The notes: generated by a model not told the origin, from the sequence alone. Counted from the first letter of the stretch, positions 52,726 through 62,538 are shown. The stretch: DNA of 64,000 nt from Faecalitalea sp. UBA4312 (GCA_002394635.1 DGUK01000091.1:1-64000); one strand, 5' to 3'. A program made the numbers and translations.

Positions 52726-54073
52726 ATTCATCCTCCTTTGGTAAAGATCGGAAAAATCCGATCAAAAACGGAATCGTAACGATCGTTGTGATCACTTCCG
52801 CAAAGAATCGGGACATTTCCAGTCCCTGTAATCCCCATATCATTGTCAGTATGACCAGTACCGGCAACAAAGCCAGTCCGCTACGCAAAGAAGCAAGAAA
52901 TGTCGCAATCCGGCTTTTCCCGATGGATTGAAACAACATGTTTCCGAAGGCGGAACAAGGCATAACACACATACTAAGACACTGCCAGCGCAAGGCGGCT
53001 ACACCAACCTCAATGACATTCGGGTCATCCCGAAACTGCCGGATGATCACCGGTGCAAAAAGATATCCGCAAAGACCGATGATGCTCAAAGCAATGGTTC
53101 CGGTTGTCAGCACAAAGAAAAAAGCAGAACGTACCCGTGAATACTTCTTCGCACCATAGTTGAAAGCGCTGACCGGCTGTAAACCTTGGCCGATCCCAAT
53201 GCACACACAAAACAGAAACATGATAACTTGATTGGCTACGGCCATACCGGCTATGGCAGCATCCCCATATGGTTTGGCACACGCATTGATTGCGATGGTT
53301 GAAATAGAATTCAATATCTGACGGACCATGGAAGGCATGCCGGTGGCAATGATATTCAGCAAGATCTGACTGTGTCTGGCTACATACTGCCAGCGGAATA
53401 CACTCTGTGTTCGGCCCCGCAGGTATGGAATATACAGAAAAAGAACGCTGATATACTGACTGATCATCGTCGATATTCCAGCTCCTTCAATGCCCATATG
53501 ACACCCCAGAATCAAAAACGCATCCCCAAATATATTCAAAATTCCTCCGGAAGTCAAGCCGATCATCGCAAAAAATGCCTTGCCCTCATAGCGAAGGATA
53601 TTATTCATCACGCAGGAAGAGGTCATAGCCGGCGCTGCCAGCAATATATAAAACGCATAGATCCGCGCATAAGGAAGAATGGTTTCGGTACTGCCTAGTA
53701 AGCGCATCAGTGGATCCATAAAGAGCATACCAGCTACGCAGATCCCTAAACCGGACACAACTGCATAAAACAAGCTTGTCGATGCGTATACCCTTGCCTT
53801 TTCTATTTCTTTGGCACCCAGCTGTCGGGAAATATGGCTACCGGCTCCGTGACCATACATAAAGCCAAAAGCCTGCAAAATAGCCATGAGCCCGATGACC
53901 ACGCCACAAGCTCCGGTTGCACTGGTTCCGATCGTCCCTACAAAATAGGTATCGGCCATATTATAAAACATCGTTACCAGCATCGAAATGACTGTTGGAA
54001 TTGCCAGGACTGTTACCAGTCTGGCAATCGGTGTTTCTGTCATCCGTTGATACTGTACATCTGCTTTCTCCAT
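52718..54073 (-). CDS. MATE-family efflux protein (copy 2)
   Basis: The protein has about 451 residues and twelve spans, with TPIARLVTVLAIPTVISMLV, YNMADTYFVGTIGTSATGAC near residue 37 and a second-half copy GMPSMVRQILNSISTIAINA. It is related to copy 1 but clearly diverged. The ATG at 54073 has GGAGG; a TTG four codons earlier is unlikely. It is followed by an overlapping flavin reductase-like gene. Confidence 0.87.
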   Translation of the reverse strand: MEKADVQYQRMTETPIARLVTVLAIPTVISMLVTMFYNMADTYFVGTIGTSATGACGVVIGLMAILQAFGFMYGHGAGSHISRQLGAKEIEKARVYASTSLFYAVVSGLGICVAGMLFMDPLMRLLGSTETILPYARIYAFYILLAAPAMTSSCVMNNILRYEGKAFFAMIGLTSGGILNIFGDAFLILGCHMGIEGAGISTMISQYISVLFLYIPYLRGRTQSVFRWQYVARHSQILLNIIATGMPSMVRQILNSISTIAINACAKPYGDAAIAGMAVANQVIMFLFCVCIGIGQGLQPVSAFNYGAKKYSRVRSAFFFVLTTGTIALSIIGLCGYLFAPVIIRQFRDDPNVIEVGVAALRWQCLSMCVMPCSAFGNMLFQSIGKSRIATFLASLRSGLALLPVLVILTMIWGLQGLEMSRFFAEVITTIVTIPFLIGFFRSLPKEDEYA

Positions 54074-54093
54074 ACTTGCCTCCAAAAAAGAAA

Positions 54094-54118
54094 AGAAGAC
54101 TCAAGTCTTCTTATTCTG
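54094..54118 (-). terminator. Terminator of the DUF349 gene
   Basis: On the minus strand an AAGAAGACT/AGTCTTCTT stem with a T-rich tail spans the end of the DUF349 gene. Confidence 0.7.
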
Positions 54119-55271
54119 CTAATTTTTCATCAATGTCTTTGATTTCAGCTTCCAATTGAGCAATGAAATCTTGTTTTTCTTCAATTTCTCTAGCGATTTC
54201 CTCTCGATTGGATTCACTGACAAGACCATTCATATCATCCGTCAGACGTTCAATCTGACGTTTCTGATTGTTGATCTGTTCCTGTTTCCGGACTTTCGCA
54301 TCTTTCATACGACCTTCCCACTGCACATGCTTCTGGTCATTAAAGGCACGTAATCCATCAAAGTACGTATCCATTGCCTGGCGGAATTCCGGCCAGATCT
54401 GATTTTCCTTTTCACGGCCACAGGATCCGATTTCTTTCCACTGATTGCTCAGATTTTTCATTGCCTGCGTGTTTTCACGTGTAAATGAATTGGTTTCCAC
54501 CATCAGCTTTGCCTGTTCAATCAATTCCTTCTTCTTTTCGAAATTTTCCTGCTGACGTGCATGAAGCTCATCATAGTAAGCGTTTCGACGATCAAAGAAT
54601 ACCTGACGCGCTGCACAGAAATCCTGCCATAACGCATCTTCATATTCGCGGCCTGCATTACCGGCCTTTTTCCATTCTTCCATCAGTCCACGATACTTTT
54701 CACTGGTTTCTTTCCATTGCTCAGAATCTTGTAATTCCTTGGCTTTTTCAATCAGTTCCTGTTTGATTCCACGAACTTCCGCAAATTTTTCATTCATCTT
54801 TTCCCAGTGCTCATGCTTCCGGTCATAGAATGTCTGCCGGGCACCGTTAAAACGCTCCCACAAGGAATCATCGGTTTCCCGACCTGCAGGACCCACCTTT
54901 TTCCACTGGTTCATCAGTTCCGTCATCTTCTTTGTGGCAACCTGCCATTGTTCGGATTGAGAAACTTCTTCAGCTTCCTTGATCAGAGCACTTTTCAGTT
55001 CTTCATTTTTCTGGAAGATTGCAGTTCTTTTTGCATATAACGCATCGATCAGTTTTTCAAACTCATCACGAAGCGTTTCTTCATATGCTGACTCCGAGTA
55101 ACGGATACGACGCCAGCGTCTTTTTAAATCATTAATAACTCGCTGCGTTTCGTTCCAATCTTCCGAATCCTGAATATTCTTTGCTTCTTCAATTAGTTCT
55201 TCTTTTTGCTTAATATCCGCATCCATATCATCGACTGCTTCATAGAAGTCATCGTTGTAATCTTGTGACAT
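54111..55271 (-). CDS. DUF349 repeat protein
   Basis: The 386-residue protein is highly charged and helical. It holds about four DUF349 repeats of roughly 75 residues, each with W(K)xxGxxGREx...LWxxFxxA: for example WKKVGPAGRETDDSLWERF, WKKAGNAGREYEDALWQDF and WKEIGSCGREKENQIWPEF. A coiled coil ends the protein. DUF349 proteins are soluble and widespread; no firm function is established. It is a single-gene unit, divergent from the EamA transporter. Confidence 0.85.
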   Translation of the reverse strand: MSQDYNDDFYEAVDDMDADIKQKEELIEEAKNIQDSEDWNETQRVINDLKRRWRRIRYSESAYEETLRDEFEKLIDALYAKRTAIFQKNEELKSALIKEAEEVSQSEQWQVATKKMTELMNQWKKVGPAGRETDDSLWERFNGARQTFYDRKHEHWEKMNEKFAEVRGIKQELIEKAKELQDSEQWKETSEKYRGLMEEWKKAGNAGREYEDALWQDFCAARQVFFDRRNAYYDELHARQQENFEKKKELIEQAKLMVETNSFTRENTQAMKNLSNQWKEIGSCGREKENQIWPEFRQAMDTYFDGLRAFNDQKHVQWEGRMKDAKVRKQEQINNQKRQIERLTDDMNGLVSESNREEIAREIEEKQDFIAQLEAEIKDIDEKLAE

Positions 55272-55496
55272 AATACATTCCCCCTGCTACAAAAAATCTA
55301 TACAACTATTTTACAACACACTTCAAATTAATTAAACACAAATTCAATATTTTCCCAATGAAATTTCAAGTTTTTTCTCTTTTTTCTATATCATGTTTAG
55401 ATAATTTCTATATTCATTCTCAATGATATGAAAGAATTATCACAAAGGAGTACTTAACTATGTTATAATCACTCTATTGAAAATCAGGGTGAAAGT

Positions 55497-56375
55497 ATGA
55501 AAAAGGGAGAATTATTTCATTTATTATTACTGGTAATGACCGCTTTGATCTGGGGGATGGCCTTTGTTGCCCAGTCCTTAGGGGCTGACCATTTAGGACC
55601 CATCACATTTCTGACCGCACGAAGCTGGCTGGGAGTCGCCGTATTAACTCCTTTGATGATGCGGACCTATCGACAAGAATCCATCACAAAAGAACAGATG
55701 CTCTATCTTCTCAAAGGAGGATGCACCTGTGGGTTCTTCCTGTTTACCGGCAGTCTTCTGCAGCAGATGGGCATCGCTTATACAACCACAGCCAATGCCG
55801 GGTTTATCACTGCTTTGTATATGATCATCGTTCCCATCATTTATGGCTTGAGCGGAAAGAAGATCCCTTTACAGATATGGGCCTCTGTTTTGATCAGTGT
55901 ATTCGGATTATACCTGTTATGTATCCGCGGTTCCTTTCAGATCAATCCCGGCGATGCGCTGACTTTGGCCTGTGCCTTTATGTTTGCCGGACAGATCCTG
56001 TCCATCAATCATTTTGTCAAGGATTGCCAACCCATCTTATTATCCGGTTTACAATTTCTGTTCTGTGCCGTAGTCGGCACCTTCCTGCAGTTTCTGGAGC
56101 CCAAATCACTGGCTGATTTCCAGGCAGCCTTGCTGCCGTTGTTGTATGCCGGGATTTTCTCCACAGGCATTGCCTATACATTGCAGATCATCGCACAGAA
56201 GAATGTAAATCCAACAGTCGCCAGTCTGGTCATGTGTCTGGAAAGTGTCTTCAGCGCCCTGGGTGGATGGCTCTTATTGGATCAGGTACTATCACCCGTC
56301 GAATTATTTGGCTGTGCTCTGATGTTTATTGCCGTATTGATTTCACAACTTCCCGTAAAAACAACGCAGGTATAA
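55497..56375 (+). CDS. EamA-family (DMT) transporter
   Basis: The 292-residue protein has ten spans in two EamA repeats: TALIWGMAFVAQSLGADHLG at the start and SVLISVFGLYLLCIRG at the middle, with the second repeat ending SLVMCLESVFSALGGWLLLD near residue 245. These carriers export amino acids or other small metabolites. The ATG has AGGGTG upstream and a terminator overlaps the stop. Confidence 0.87.
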   Translation: MKKGELFHLLLLVMTALIWGMAFVAQSLGADHLGPITFLTARSWLGVAVLTPLMMRTYRQESITKEQMLYLLKGGCTCGFFLFTGSLLQQMGIAYTTTANAGFITALYMIIVPIIYGLSGKKIPLQIWASVLISVFGLYLLCIRGSFQINPGDALTLACAFMFAGQILSINHFVKDCQPILLSGLQFLFCAVVGTFLQFLEPKSLADFQAALLPLLYAGIFSTGIAYTLQIIAQKNVNPTVASLVMCLESVFSALGGWLLLDQVLSPVELFGCALMFIAVLISQLPVKTTQV

Positions 56376-56392
56376 AACCTGCGTTCTCTTAT
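56364..56392. terminator. Terminator between the EamA and lipoprotein genes
   Basis: An aacgcaggt/acctgcgtt stem at the end of the transporter gene, followed by T residues, sits between converging genes. Confidence 0.65.
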
Positions 56393-57177
56393 TTTGCCTT
56401 TACATCCAAGGTGAAGCGCAATTCCTCATACGTATCCTGTGTCCAGCCTTCCGCAATGATCTGGAAATCCTTTTCAGCATCCAGCACCGGGAAAACCAGA
56501 ATCCCTTCCGTAGATACCCCGCTGACAATTTCATAAGGTAGCTCCGGATATTTTCCGTCGTAGCGTGACATAGAACTGTCATCCTGCTCGATTTGTTTTC
56601 CATCCTGTAAAATCTTAATATCATAATTGCTTAAATCAAAATCCGCAGAACTGTCATTTTTTACCGTCATGTAGACCCGGGTTTCTTTTTCCGCAAACTC
56701 TACCTTTTCCACAGATACGGTAACACCACTTTGTTCCTGGGAGATTTTAGGCTCTAAAGCCGTTTTGGTCGGCACCACAATATCGATATAAGAAGATTTT
56801 TCCATCTTGGCATTACCAATCTGCAATACGCTGACCTGGCCTCCAAACGCATTGGTTCCTTCTGCGACCCCGTCAATTCGGCCATCCACCTTCACATAGT
56901 CATCCGTCTGAAACTCATCACTTGGCGCAATCACATAGAAATCATTCTCACTATTCACCGGATCCTGCCAGATCTGATACCCGTCACCGCTCTTATTGAA
57001 GATTTTTCCCGAGAGCTTGATGTACTTTCCTTTGTAGGCATTCGGGTCTTTGAACACCGAAGGGATCTCATCTCTTGTAACATACGATTTCTCCTGGGAA
57101 GAGGAACCGGAGCCTCCACACGCAATAAGACCAAAAATCATGCATACACTGATGAATACTTTCCATAACTTTTTCAT
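56389..57177 (-). CDS. Lipoprotein with OB-fold and DUF5067-like C-terminus
   Basis: The 262-residue protein has a signal with lipobox FGLIACGGSG (Cys near residue 20), a Ser-rich linker, an OB-like domain at about residues 35-125 (YKGKYIKLSGKIFNKSGDGY, DYVKVDGRIDGV), and a C-terminal beta domain (ETRVYMTVKNDSSADFDLSN) like those of DUF5067 or DUF4352 lipoproteins. It should be anchored on the outer face of the membrane. Function unknown. Confidence 0.72.
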   Translation of the reverse strand: MKKLWKVFISVCMIFGLIACGGSGSSSQEKSYVTRDEIPSVFKDPNAYKGKYIKLSGKIFNKSGDGYQIWQDPVNSENDFYVIAPSDEFQTDDYVKVDGRIDGVAEGTNAFGGQVSVLQIGNAKMEKSSYIDIVVPTKTALEPKISQEQSGVTVSVEKVEFAEKETRVYMTVKNDSSADFDLSNYDIKILQDGKQIEQDDSSMSRYDGKYPELPYEIVSGVSTEGILVFPVLDAEKDFQIIAEGWTQDTYEELRFTLDVKAK

Positions 57178-57582
57178 AACTATCTACCTTTCTGTTTCTA
57201 CTACTATATGTATCACCTTAATTGACAATATCCATGTCAGAAATATATTTTCTATCTTTTGGGTAGTTGTTACGTACAATAGATAAAGGTGTTTCAACTT
57301 TTTATTTCGTTATGTCTTCCCCTGTCAATCAATTCCTAGAGAGATTCGATGCTTAGGATACCGCTGCAATTACACTGAATGACACTTATAAAGGTATGCC
57401 TATTTTTGATTTCTTTTAGGTCTAATTGTATTCATTTTGGGTATTAAAAAAAACAGATATATGCTATTTAATAAGTATATTTTATACATTTATTAATCTC
57501 TATAATGCCCCTATCGAAAGTTTGCACCTATAATCTATACATCATGAATGATTCTTAAGCACGAAAAGAAAAAGAGGTAAAA
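57178..57582. other. Intergenic region, AT-rich, no gene seen
   Basis: This 405-base stretch lies between the lipoprotein gene (minus) and the bacteriocin remnant (plus). It is AT-rich with two TATAAT copies (57501-57506 and 57529-57534) that could be -10 elements for the bacteriocin locus, but neither has a convincing -35. I see no open frame, repeat or structured RNA. Confidence 0.5.
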
Positions 57583-57832
57583 ATGAAAAAAGTATATGGT
57601 GTTCTATCGATTTTAATGCTGCTGTCACGTATCCAAGCGTAGGAGGTGTTTGGAGTTACGGTGTAGGTCCTTAGGATCTTACTCTGAATACATGCACCCA
57701 ACACGATATCACTCTTCTACTGTAGTTGCATCGAATGGAGTGGGAGATAAAAAATTTGCTCCAGCTGGCATGTGGTCACAAGCTCGAGTTTTATATTATA
57801 GTGGATGCTCATTTTATTATGCCATTGAATAG
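57583..57832 (+). pseudogene. Frameshifted lactococcin 972-family bacteriocin precursor
   Basis: An ATG at 57583, with AGAGG upstream, opens a signal peptide (MKKVYGVLSILML) that hits a stop after 19 codons. The product continues in a second frame as AVTYPSVGGVWSYGVG (from 57621, stop at 57672) and in a third frame as SYSEYMHPTRYHSSTVVA and on through PAGMWSQA to CSFYYAIE, ending at 57832. Joined, the three pieces give about 84 residues with the GGxWSYGVG, Y-H-S-S-T-V and W-S-x-A blocks of lactococcin 972. Two frameshifts in 250 bases mean the gene is dead or misread. Confidence 0.75.
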
Positions 57833-58136
57833 CTGTCTTCTTGTAATTCTAATGAGCTTTTTAATTTCTTACTATCTGACCTATATTCTTTTTCATATTG
57901 AAAAGAAGATCCTTTTTATCAAAAAGCTGATGGGCTACCGTTGGATGGAACGCTACGAGCATGTGCTGACATGGATGGTTCTGGTTTACTTGTTACTGCT
58001 CATGCGCACAGGCGGCCTGGCTTCAGCTTCTTTGTATATCTGCATTGTTGCTGCCGATCTCTTAATATGGATCCTCTGGATGATACGATATGAAAACCGG
58101 CAATTAAGCCTTCAACTGAAAGGAGAACAGATATGA
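57819..58136 (+). pseudogene. C-terminal remnant of a bacteriocin-associated ABC permease
   Basis: About 105 residues with three membrane spans remain: SCLLVILMSFLISYYLTYI, then FIKKLMGYRWMERYEHV, then two more spans. The intact membrane protein of lactococcin 972-type loci (DUF1430) has several hundred residues, and this looks like only its C-terminal end. The frame begins inside the bacteriocin remnant, so a deletion has probably fused the two. It overlaps the ATPase gene by ATGA as in intact operons. Confidence 0.6.
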
Positions 58137-58771
58137 ACGCAATCGAATTGACACACTATTCCAAATCCTATGGAAATCATGTGATCTTTAAAGACTTTTC
58201 CTTCACTGTGCAAGCCAATGAAATGGTTGCAGTGACCGGAGAAAGCGGGATTGGAAAAAGCACTCTGTTAAACTCTCTGGGCCTGATTGAAAACTTTGAT
58301 GAAGGACAATATTTCTTGTTTGGAAGTCCGGCTCCAAGATGCAACACAAGAGAAGCCAATCGGATCATTCGAGAAAAAATTTCCTATCTTTTCCAAAACT
58401 TCGCATTGGTGGATCACTATTCAGTCAATGAGAATCTGATGATGGCATTAAAATACACAAAAATGTCCGATCAGGAAAAATACGATCGTATCCATGAAGC
58501 CCTTTCACAGATTTCCTTGCAGGAATTTATCGATAAAAAAGTATTCACACTGTCCGGAGGCCAGCAGCAAAAAATTGCACTGATCCGGGCTTCTTTAAAA
58601 CCCTCGGAATTGTTATTAGCGGATGAACCGACCGGTTCCCTTGACGAAAAGAACAGAGAGATCATTCTAAAACAGCTGCATGTACTCCATGCTCTCGGCA
58701 AAACGATCATTCTCGTTACCCACGATCCCTATGTCGCAGACAGCTGTCAACGAAAGGTCGTTATCAAATAA
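58133..58771 (+). CDS. ABC ATPase of a lactococcin 972-type bacteriocin locus
   Basis: The 212-residue ATPase is intact: Walker A GESGIGKST near residue 36, Q-loop YLFQNFALVDHYSVNENL near residue 85, signature LSGGQQQKIALIRA near residue 141, Walker B LLLADEPTGSLD, and the switch His in VTHDPY. The FQNFALVDHYSVNENL stretch is typical of the lactococcin 972 group. Its permease partner is truncated and its bacteriocin gene frameshifted, so it is probably an orphan unless it pairs with another permease. Confidence 0.82.
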   Translation: MNAIELTHYSKSYGNHVIFKDFSFTVQANEMVAVTGESGIGKSTLLNSLGLIENFDEGQYFLFGSPAPRCNTREANRIIREKISYLFQNFALVDHYSVNENLMMALKYTKMSDQEKYDRIHEALSQISLQEFIDKKVFTLSGGQQQKIALIRASLKPSELLLADEPTGSLDEKNREIILKQLHVLHALGKTIILVTHDPYVADSCQRKVVIK

Positions 58772-58803
58772 ACCGGGGAGCGACGGGCTCCCCGGTTGTT
58801 TTA
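58772..58803. terminator. Strong terminator between converging genes
   Basis: An aaccggggagc/gctccccggtt stem with T residues after it ends the ATPase gene and overlaps the end of the oxidoreductase gene. Confidence 0.85.
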
Positions 58804-60165
58804 TTTTCCATACAGGTGTCTGGCTACATAGACACCGCTGGCACTGGCATGCGACAAAGAATGGGTCACGCCGGAACAATCTCCGATCACAAACAAATTT
58901 TTGTGGCATGTTTCCAGATTCGAATCCACTTTTACCTGCATATTGTAGAATTTGACTTCCACACCATAAAGCAGGGTATCATCGTTGGCTGTTCCCGGAC
59001 AAACCTCATCCAGGGCATAGATCATTTCGATGATATCATCGAGCTGTCGTTTCGGAATCACCAAGGACAGATCCCCCGGTGTTGCCTTTAAGGTCGGTGT
59101 CGTAAAGCCTCCCTGGATACGATGTGGCGTGGAGCGCTGTCCGCGGATCAGATCCCCAAAGCGCTGGACAATGACCCCGCCCCCTAACATATTGGATAAA
59201 CGGGCAATGCTTTCACCATACTGGTTGCTCTGACGGAATGGCTCGGTAAACCGGCTGGAAACCAATAAGGCAAAATTGGTATTCTCGGTATAGCGTGAAG
59301 GATCTTCGTAACTGTGGCCGTTGACCGTTACGATCCCGTTGGTGTTCTCATTGACTACAACACCATGCGGATTCATACAGAAAGTCCGAACTTTATCCTG
59401 GTATTTTTTCGACCGGTAGACAATCTTGGATTCATATAGAGAATCGGTCAGTTCACTGAAAATCTCTGCATTCAATTCCACCCGGACGCCAATATCTACA
59501 CGGTTGCTTTCGGTTTCAATATCCAAGGAGGAACAGATTTTCTCCATCCAGCTTGACCCGGAACGTCCGGTAGAAATGACACAGACCTTACCGGTAAAGA
59601 TTTGGTCTTTACAACGGATCGTGTAGCCATCATCTTTATGCTCTACTGTATCAATATGCGTATAGAAATGAAGATCCACTTTTTCCTTAAGTACATTATA
59701 GAGATTCTCCAGCACCTTATAGTTGATATCTGTACCCAAATGTCGCACACTGGCCTTTAACAAATGCAGGTTATGCTGTAAACATTTCTTGGCGATGGAC
59801 GGATCTGTATTCACATAGAGCTTTGTGTCCTTGCCACCATATCGGCAATTGATGGTATCTACATATTCCATCAGTTCAATGGCTTCTTTCTCACCAATGT
59901 ATTCATACAGATTTCCTCCGAATTCATTGGTAATATTGTATTTCCCATCACTGAAGGCACCAGCTCCGCCAAATCCGTTCATGATGGAACATGTTTTACA
60001 ATGGATGCAAGACTTGATCTTTTTTCCATCAATCGGACATTTTCTTTTTTCCAAAGGGCTGCCAGTTTCAAAGACTCCGATCTTCAGATCCGGATTTAAC
60101 CGAATTGCTTCATAGGCCGTAAAGATTCCTCCCGGACCAGCCCCGACAATCATTAAATCATACAT
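58801..60165 (-). CDS. FAD-dependent oxidoreductase (COG2509 type)
   Basis: The protein has about 454 residues. The dinucleotide fold MIVGAGPGGIFTAYEAIRL opens it, CPIDGKKIKSCIHCKTCSIM near residue 49 holds four Cys, and NGFGGAGAFSDGKYNI follows. The C-terminal FVIGDCSGVTHSLSHASASG closes the FAD site. These proteins resemble uncharacterised FAD-dependent dehydrogenases of gut Firmicutes; substrate unknown. The ATG at 60165, with AGGTG upstream, is chosen over a GTG three codons earlier. Confidence 0.82.
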   Translation of the reverse strand: MYDLMIVGAGPGGIFTAYEAIRLNPDLKIGVFETGSPLEKRKCPIDGKKIKSCIHCKTCSIMNGFGGAGAFSDGKYNITNEFGGNLYEYIGEKEAIELMEYVDTINCRYGGKDTKLYVNTDPSIAKKCLQHNLHLLKASVRHLGTDINYKVLENLYNVLKEKVDLHFYTHIDTVEHKDDGYTIRCKDQIFTGKVCVISTGRSGSSWMEKICSSLDIETESNRVDIGVRVELNAEIFSELTDSLYESKIVYRSKKYQDKVRTFCMNPHGVVVNENTNGIVTVNGHSYEDPSRYTENTNFALLVSSRFTEPFRQSNQYGESIARLSNMLGGGVIVQRFGDLIRGQRSTPHRIQGGFTTPTLKATPGDLSLVIPKRQLDDIIEMIYALDEVCPGTANDDTLLYGVEVKFYNMQVKVDSNLETCHKNLFVIGDCSGVTHSLSHASASGVYVARHLYGK

Positions 60166-60209
60166 AGTTATCACCTGATTCTAGTATACCGTAATTCATT
60201 AAGTTTTTA

Positions 60210-61607
60210 TTAATATTTTGTATCATCGTATTCCCATGTATGCATCGCATTCTGGGTAATCTGTTTACGGATGGATTCCTTCCATTTCTCTCTTTCTTGT
60301 TCTGACTGGGCTATATTATCCATCATCCCAATCGCATTCTTAAAGTCCAGTAATAATTCTTTACGGGCCATACGCAACAAATTCTGATCCTGCATACGTT
60401 TGGCGGTCATCGTTGTCAGAATGGTGCCCGGATTGATCTTCTTTTCCTTCGGCCCTTTTTCCAATACCATCTGATAGCGTTGATAGGCCAGATCAACGGC
60501 ATCCTCCCAGGACAAATAGATTTCATCCATCGCATATTGTCCTACCCTTTGCAGCACGTCCGGATCGGCATTGATTTTTTCCAACAAAGCAGCCATAGAC
60601 TGCGCGTTTTCTTCAATCAGAAATCCATTATGGCCATCGATAATGCCTTCCGCCGCACACGAGCCTTGGATCAATACACTGGCCAAGCCACAAGCCGCTG
60701 CTTCCCTGACCACTAAACCATTGGTGTCGAAGGTGGATGGAAACAAAAACAAATCTGCCCGGGTATTCCATGCACGCAGTTGTTGTCGGTCATACACAGG
60801 TCCGATGAGAATGCATTTTGAAGTCAGACCCAAAGCCTGAATTCGTTCTTGTAACCAACATTCATCTGGGCCTTTTCCGATAAAGACCATACGGAAATCG
60901 ATGTGCTGCTCCTGCAATATCTTCAGCGCATCCAGGATGATCGGCAACCCTTTATACGTCATGATCCGTCCGACAAACAAAAAGACAGGTGTCCCTTGTG
61001 GCAGATCATATCCATCGGTCACCTTTTTCACCGTTTCAGTATCCACTTTTCCCTTTTCAAAATCCACACCGTTCGGCATCACATGATAGTCTCCTTGAAA
61101 GCCCAGCTCCCGCAGATTTTCCCCGGCTCCCTGACTGACAACCCATATATCATCACATGCCTCGATATTGGAGACCATGGTTTGAATAGCTTCCTTGATG
61201 GCAGGCTTGAAGCGAAGGACCCGTTTGATGTCAATATCGTATTTTGTATGATATGTAAAGATGACCGGTGCGCCGGTTTGTTCTCTTATAATACGAGCAA
61301 TCATCGTCGAAACCACCGGACAATGCGTGTGGATGATATCGGGCATGAAAGCTGTCATCTTGGAGATAGCTTTTTCATCCAAAGGATCTCCGGTCCGATA
61401 TCCACTGGCTAGCTTTGTGGTATTCAGGCTACGATAAGGGACCACCGTAAAAGGATAGCTTTCATATTTTGCCCGAGGATATCGTGGTGTCCCTACCAGT
61501 ACATCGGCTTTCTGATCGGCTGTCAGATGTGTAGCATAATTCATGACCACATTGCCTACACCATCGATCATCGGTGCAAAGGCATCATTCAACAAGCACA
61601 CTTTCAT
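60210..61607 (-). CDS. Family 4 glycosyltransferase
   Basis: The protein has about 465 residues in the GT-B fold. The acceptor half starts MKVCLLNDAFAPMIDGVGNV, and IIHTHCP lies near residue 86. The donor half has FLFVGRIMTYKGLPIILDAL near residue 212 and the nucleotide-sugar motif PSTFDTNGLVVREAAACG near residue 294, with the Glu that contacts the ribose. A C-terminal helical tail of about 90 residues is charged. The target may be a membrane glycolipid such as diacylglycerol, as in related Firmicute enzymes. The start at 61607 has AAGGAGG. Confidence 0.82.
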   Translation of the reverse strand: MKVCLLNDAFAPMIDGVGNVVMNYATHLTADQKADVLVGTPRYPRAKYESYPFTVVPYRSLNTTKLASGYRTGDPLDEKAISKMTAFMPDIIHTHCPVVSTMIARIIREQTGAPVIFTYHTKYDIDIKRVLRFKPAIKEAIQTMVSNIEACDDIWVVSQGAGENLRELGFQGDYHVMPNGVDFEKGKVDTETVKKVTDGYDLPQGTPVFLFVGRIMTYKGLPIILDALKILQEQHIDFRMVFIGKGPDECWLQERIQALGLTSKCILIGPVYDRQQLRAWNTRADLFLFPSTFDTNGLVVREAAACGLASVLIQGSCAAEGIIDGHNGFLIEENAQSMAALLEKINADPDVLQRVGQYAMDEIYLSWEDAVDLAYQRYQMVLEKGPKEKKINPGTILTTMTAKRMQDQNLLRMARKELLLDFKNAIGMMDNIAQSEQEREKWKESIRKQITQNAMHTWEYDDTKY

Positions 61608-62440
61608 TCGGATCCTCCTTTCAATATTTCCTGGATACAAGCCGTGAATTCAGTTGGCTTTTCCAGAATCAGCTCATGACTGGCTTCTTCAATTCCGTAT
61701 GCCTTCTGAAAAGACGGACAATGGTTCTGATAATACGCAGCCAATTCCGGCTTCATCAAAGAACCGGGAATCGCATAGATATAGCTGAGAGGGACATCGA
61801 GTTCTTGAACCCGTGTTCTTTCATCCCGGTCAGCCATGGAAATAAACAAGGACTGTAAACATCCGATATGGCAATGTGAAAGGATCTCCTGACAGATCTT
61901 TTCCACATCGGTTCGTTTCATCGTTCGTATAGATGGATCATCCTCCAACGCAAATTTGACCATAAAATCAAGAAAGTCTTCTTTCATTTTAATTTGATCC
62001 AGCTCAAACTGTTCTTTCGTATATCGTCCTTGAAAAAAGCCTAGATTCCAGGATGCATCATTCATGGTTTTTGGTGTCATATCCACAAAGACACATTGTG
62101 AAATTCTTTGTGTTCCAAATTGATGCATATAGGATAGAAGTACATACACCCCCATCGACCAGGCTACGATACACACATTTTCAACGTCTAAATGCTTCAG
62201 TAATGCATGAACATCTTCCGCCAGATCTTCGATCGTTACGTGTGAATTGTTTACATCCATGGAAAGACCATGTCCCCGGAAATCCATGGTAATACATTGC
62301 GTTTCCCGGGACAGTACCTTCACCGTTTCATCAAAATTATCATGCCGTCCGGACCAGCCATGTAAAAATAACACCGGCTGGCCCTGACCGTGTACTTCAT
62401 AATAAATGGATCCATGATCCTTTGTCTCAAGTCTTGTCAT
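61604..62440 (-). CDS. Alpha/beta hydrolase
   Basis: The 278-residue protein has LHGWSGRHDNFDE near residue 27, nucleophile Ser in VAWSMGVYVLLSY near residue 93 and catalytic His in EEASHELILEKP near residue 250, all of the standard hydrolase fold. It overlaps the glycosyltransferase gene by ATGA and leads that operon. It shares the phrase EVHGQGQPVLFLHG with the hydrolase at 46500-47156, so the two are likely paralogues. Confidence 0.82.
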   Translation of the reverse strand: MTRLETKDHGSIYYEVHGQGQPVLFLHGWSGRHDNFDETVKVLSRETQCITMDFRGHGLSMDVNNSHVTIEDLAEDVHALLKHLDVENVCIVAWSMGVYVLLSYMHQFGTQRISQCVFVDMTPKTMNDASWNLGFFQGRYTKEQFELDQIKMKEDFLDFMVKFALEDDPSIRTMKRTDVEKICQEILSHCHIGCLQSLFISMADRDERTRVQELDVPLSYIYAIPGSLMKPELAAYYQNHCPSFQKAYGIEEASHELILEKPTEFTACIQEILKGGSE

Positions 62441-62538
62441 ACTTGTATTGTATACTGTTCCATCAAGATTTCGTATCTTTTTTACGCGTCAACTTTTATA
62501 ATAAAATTAATCATTGTATCCATAAGGAGGAATATTTT

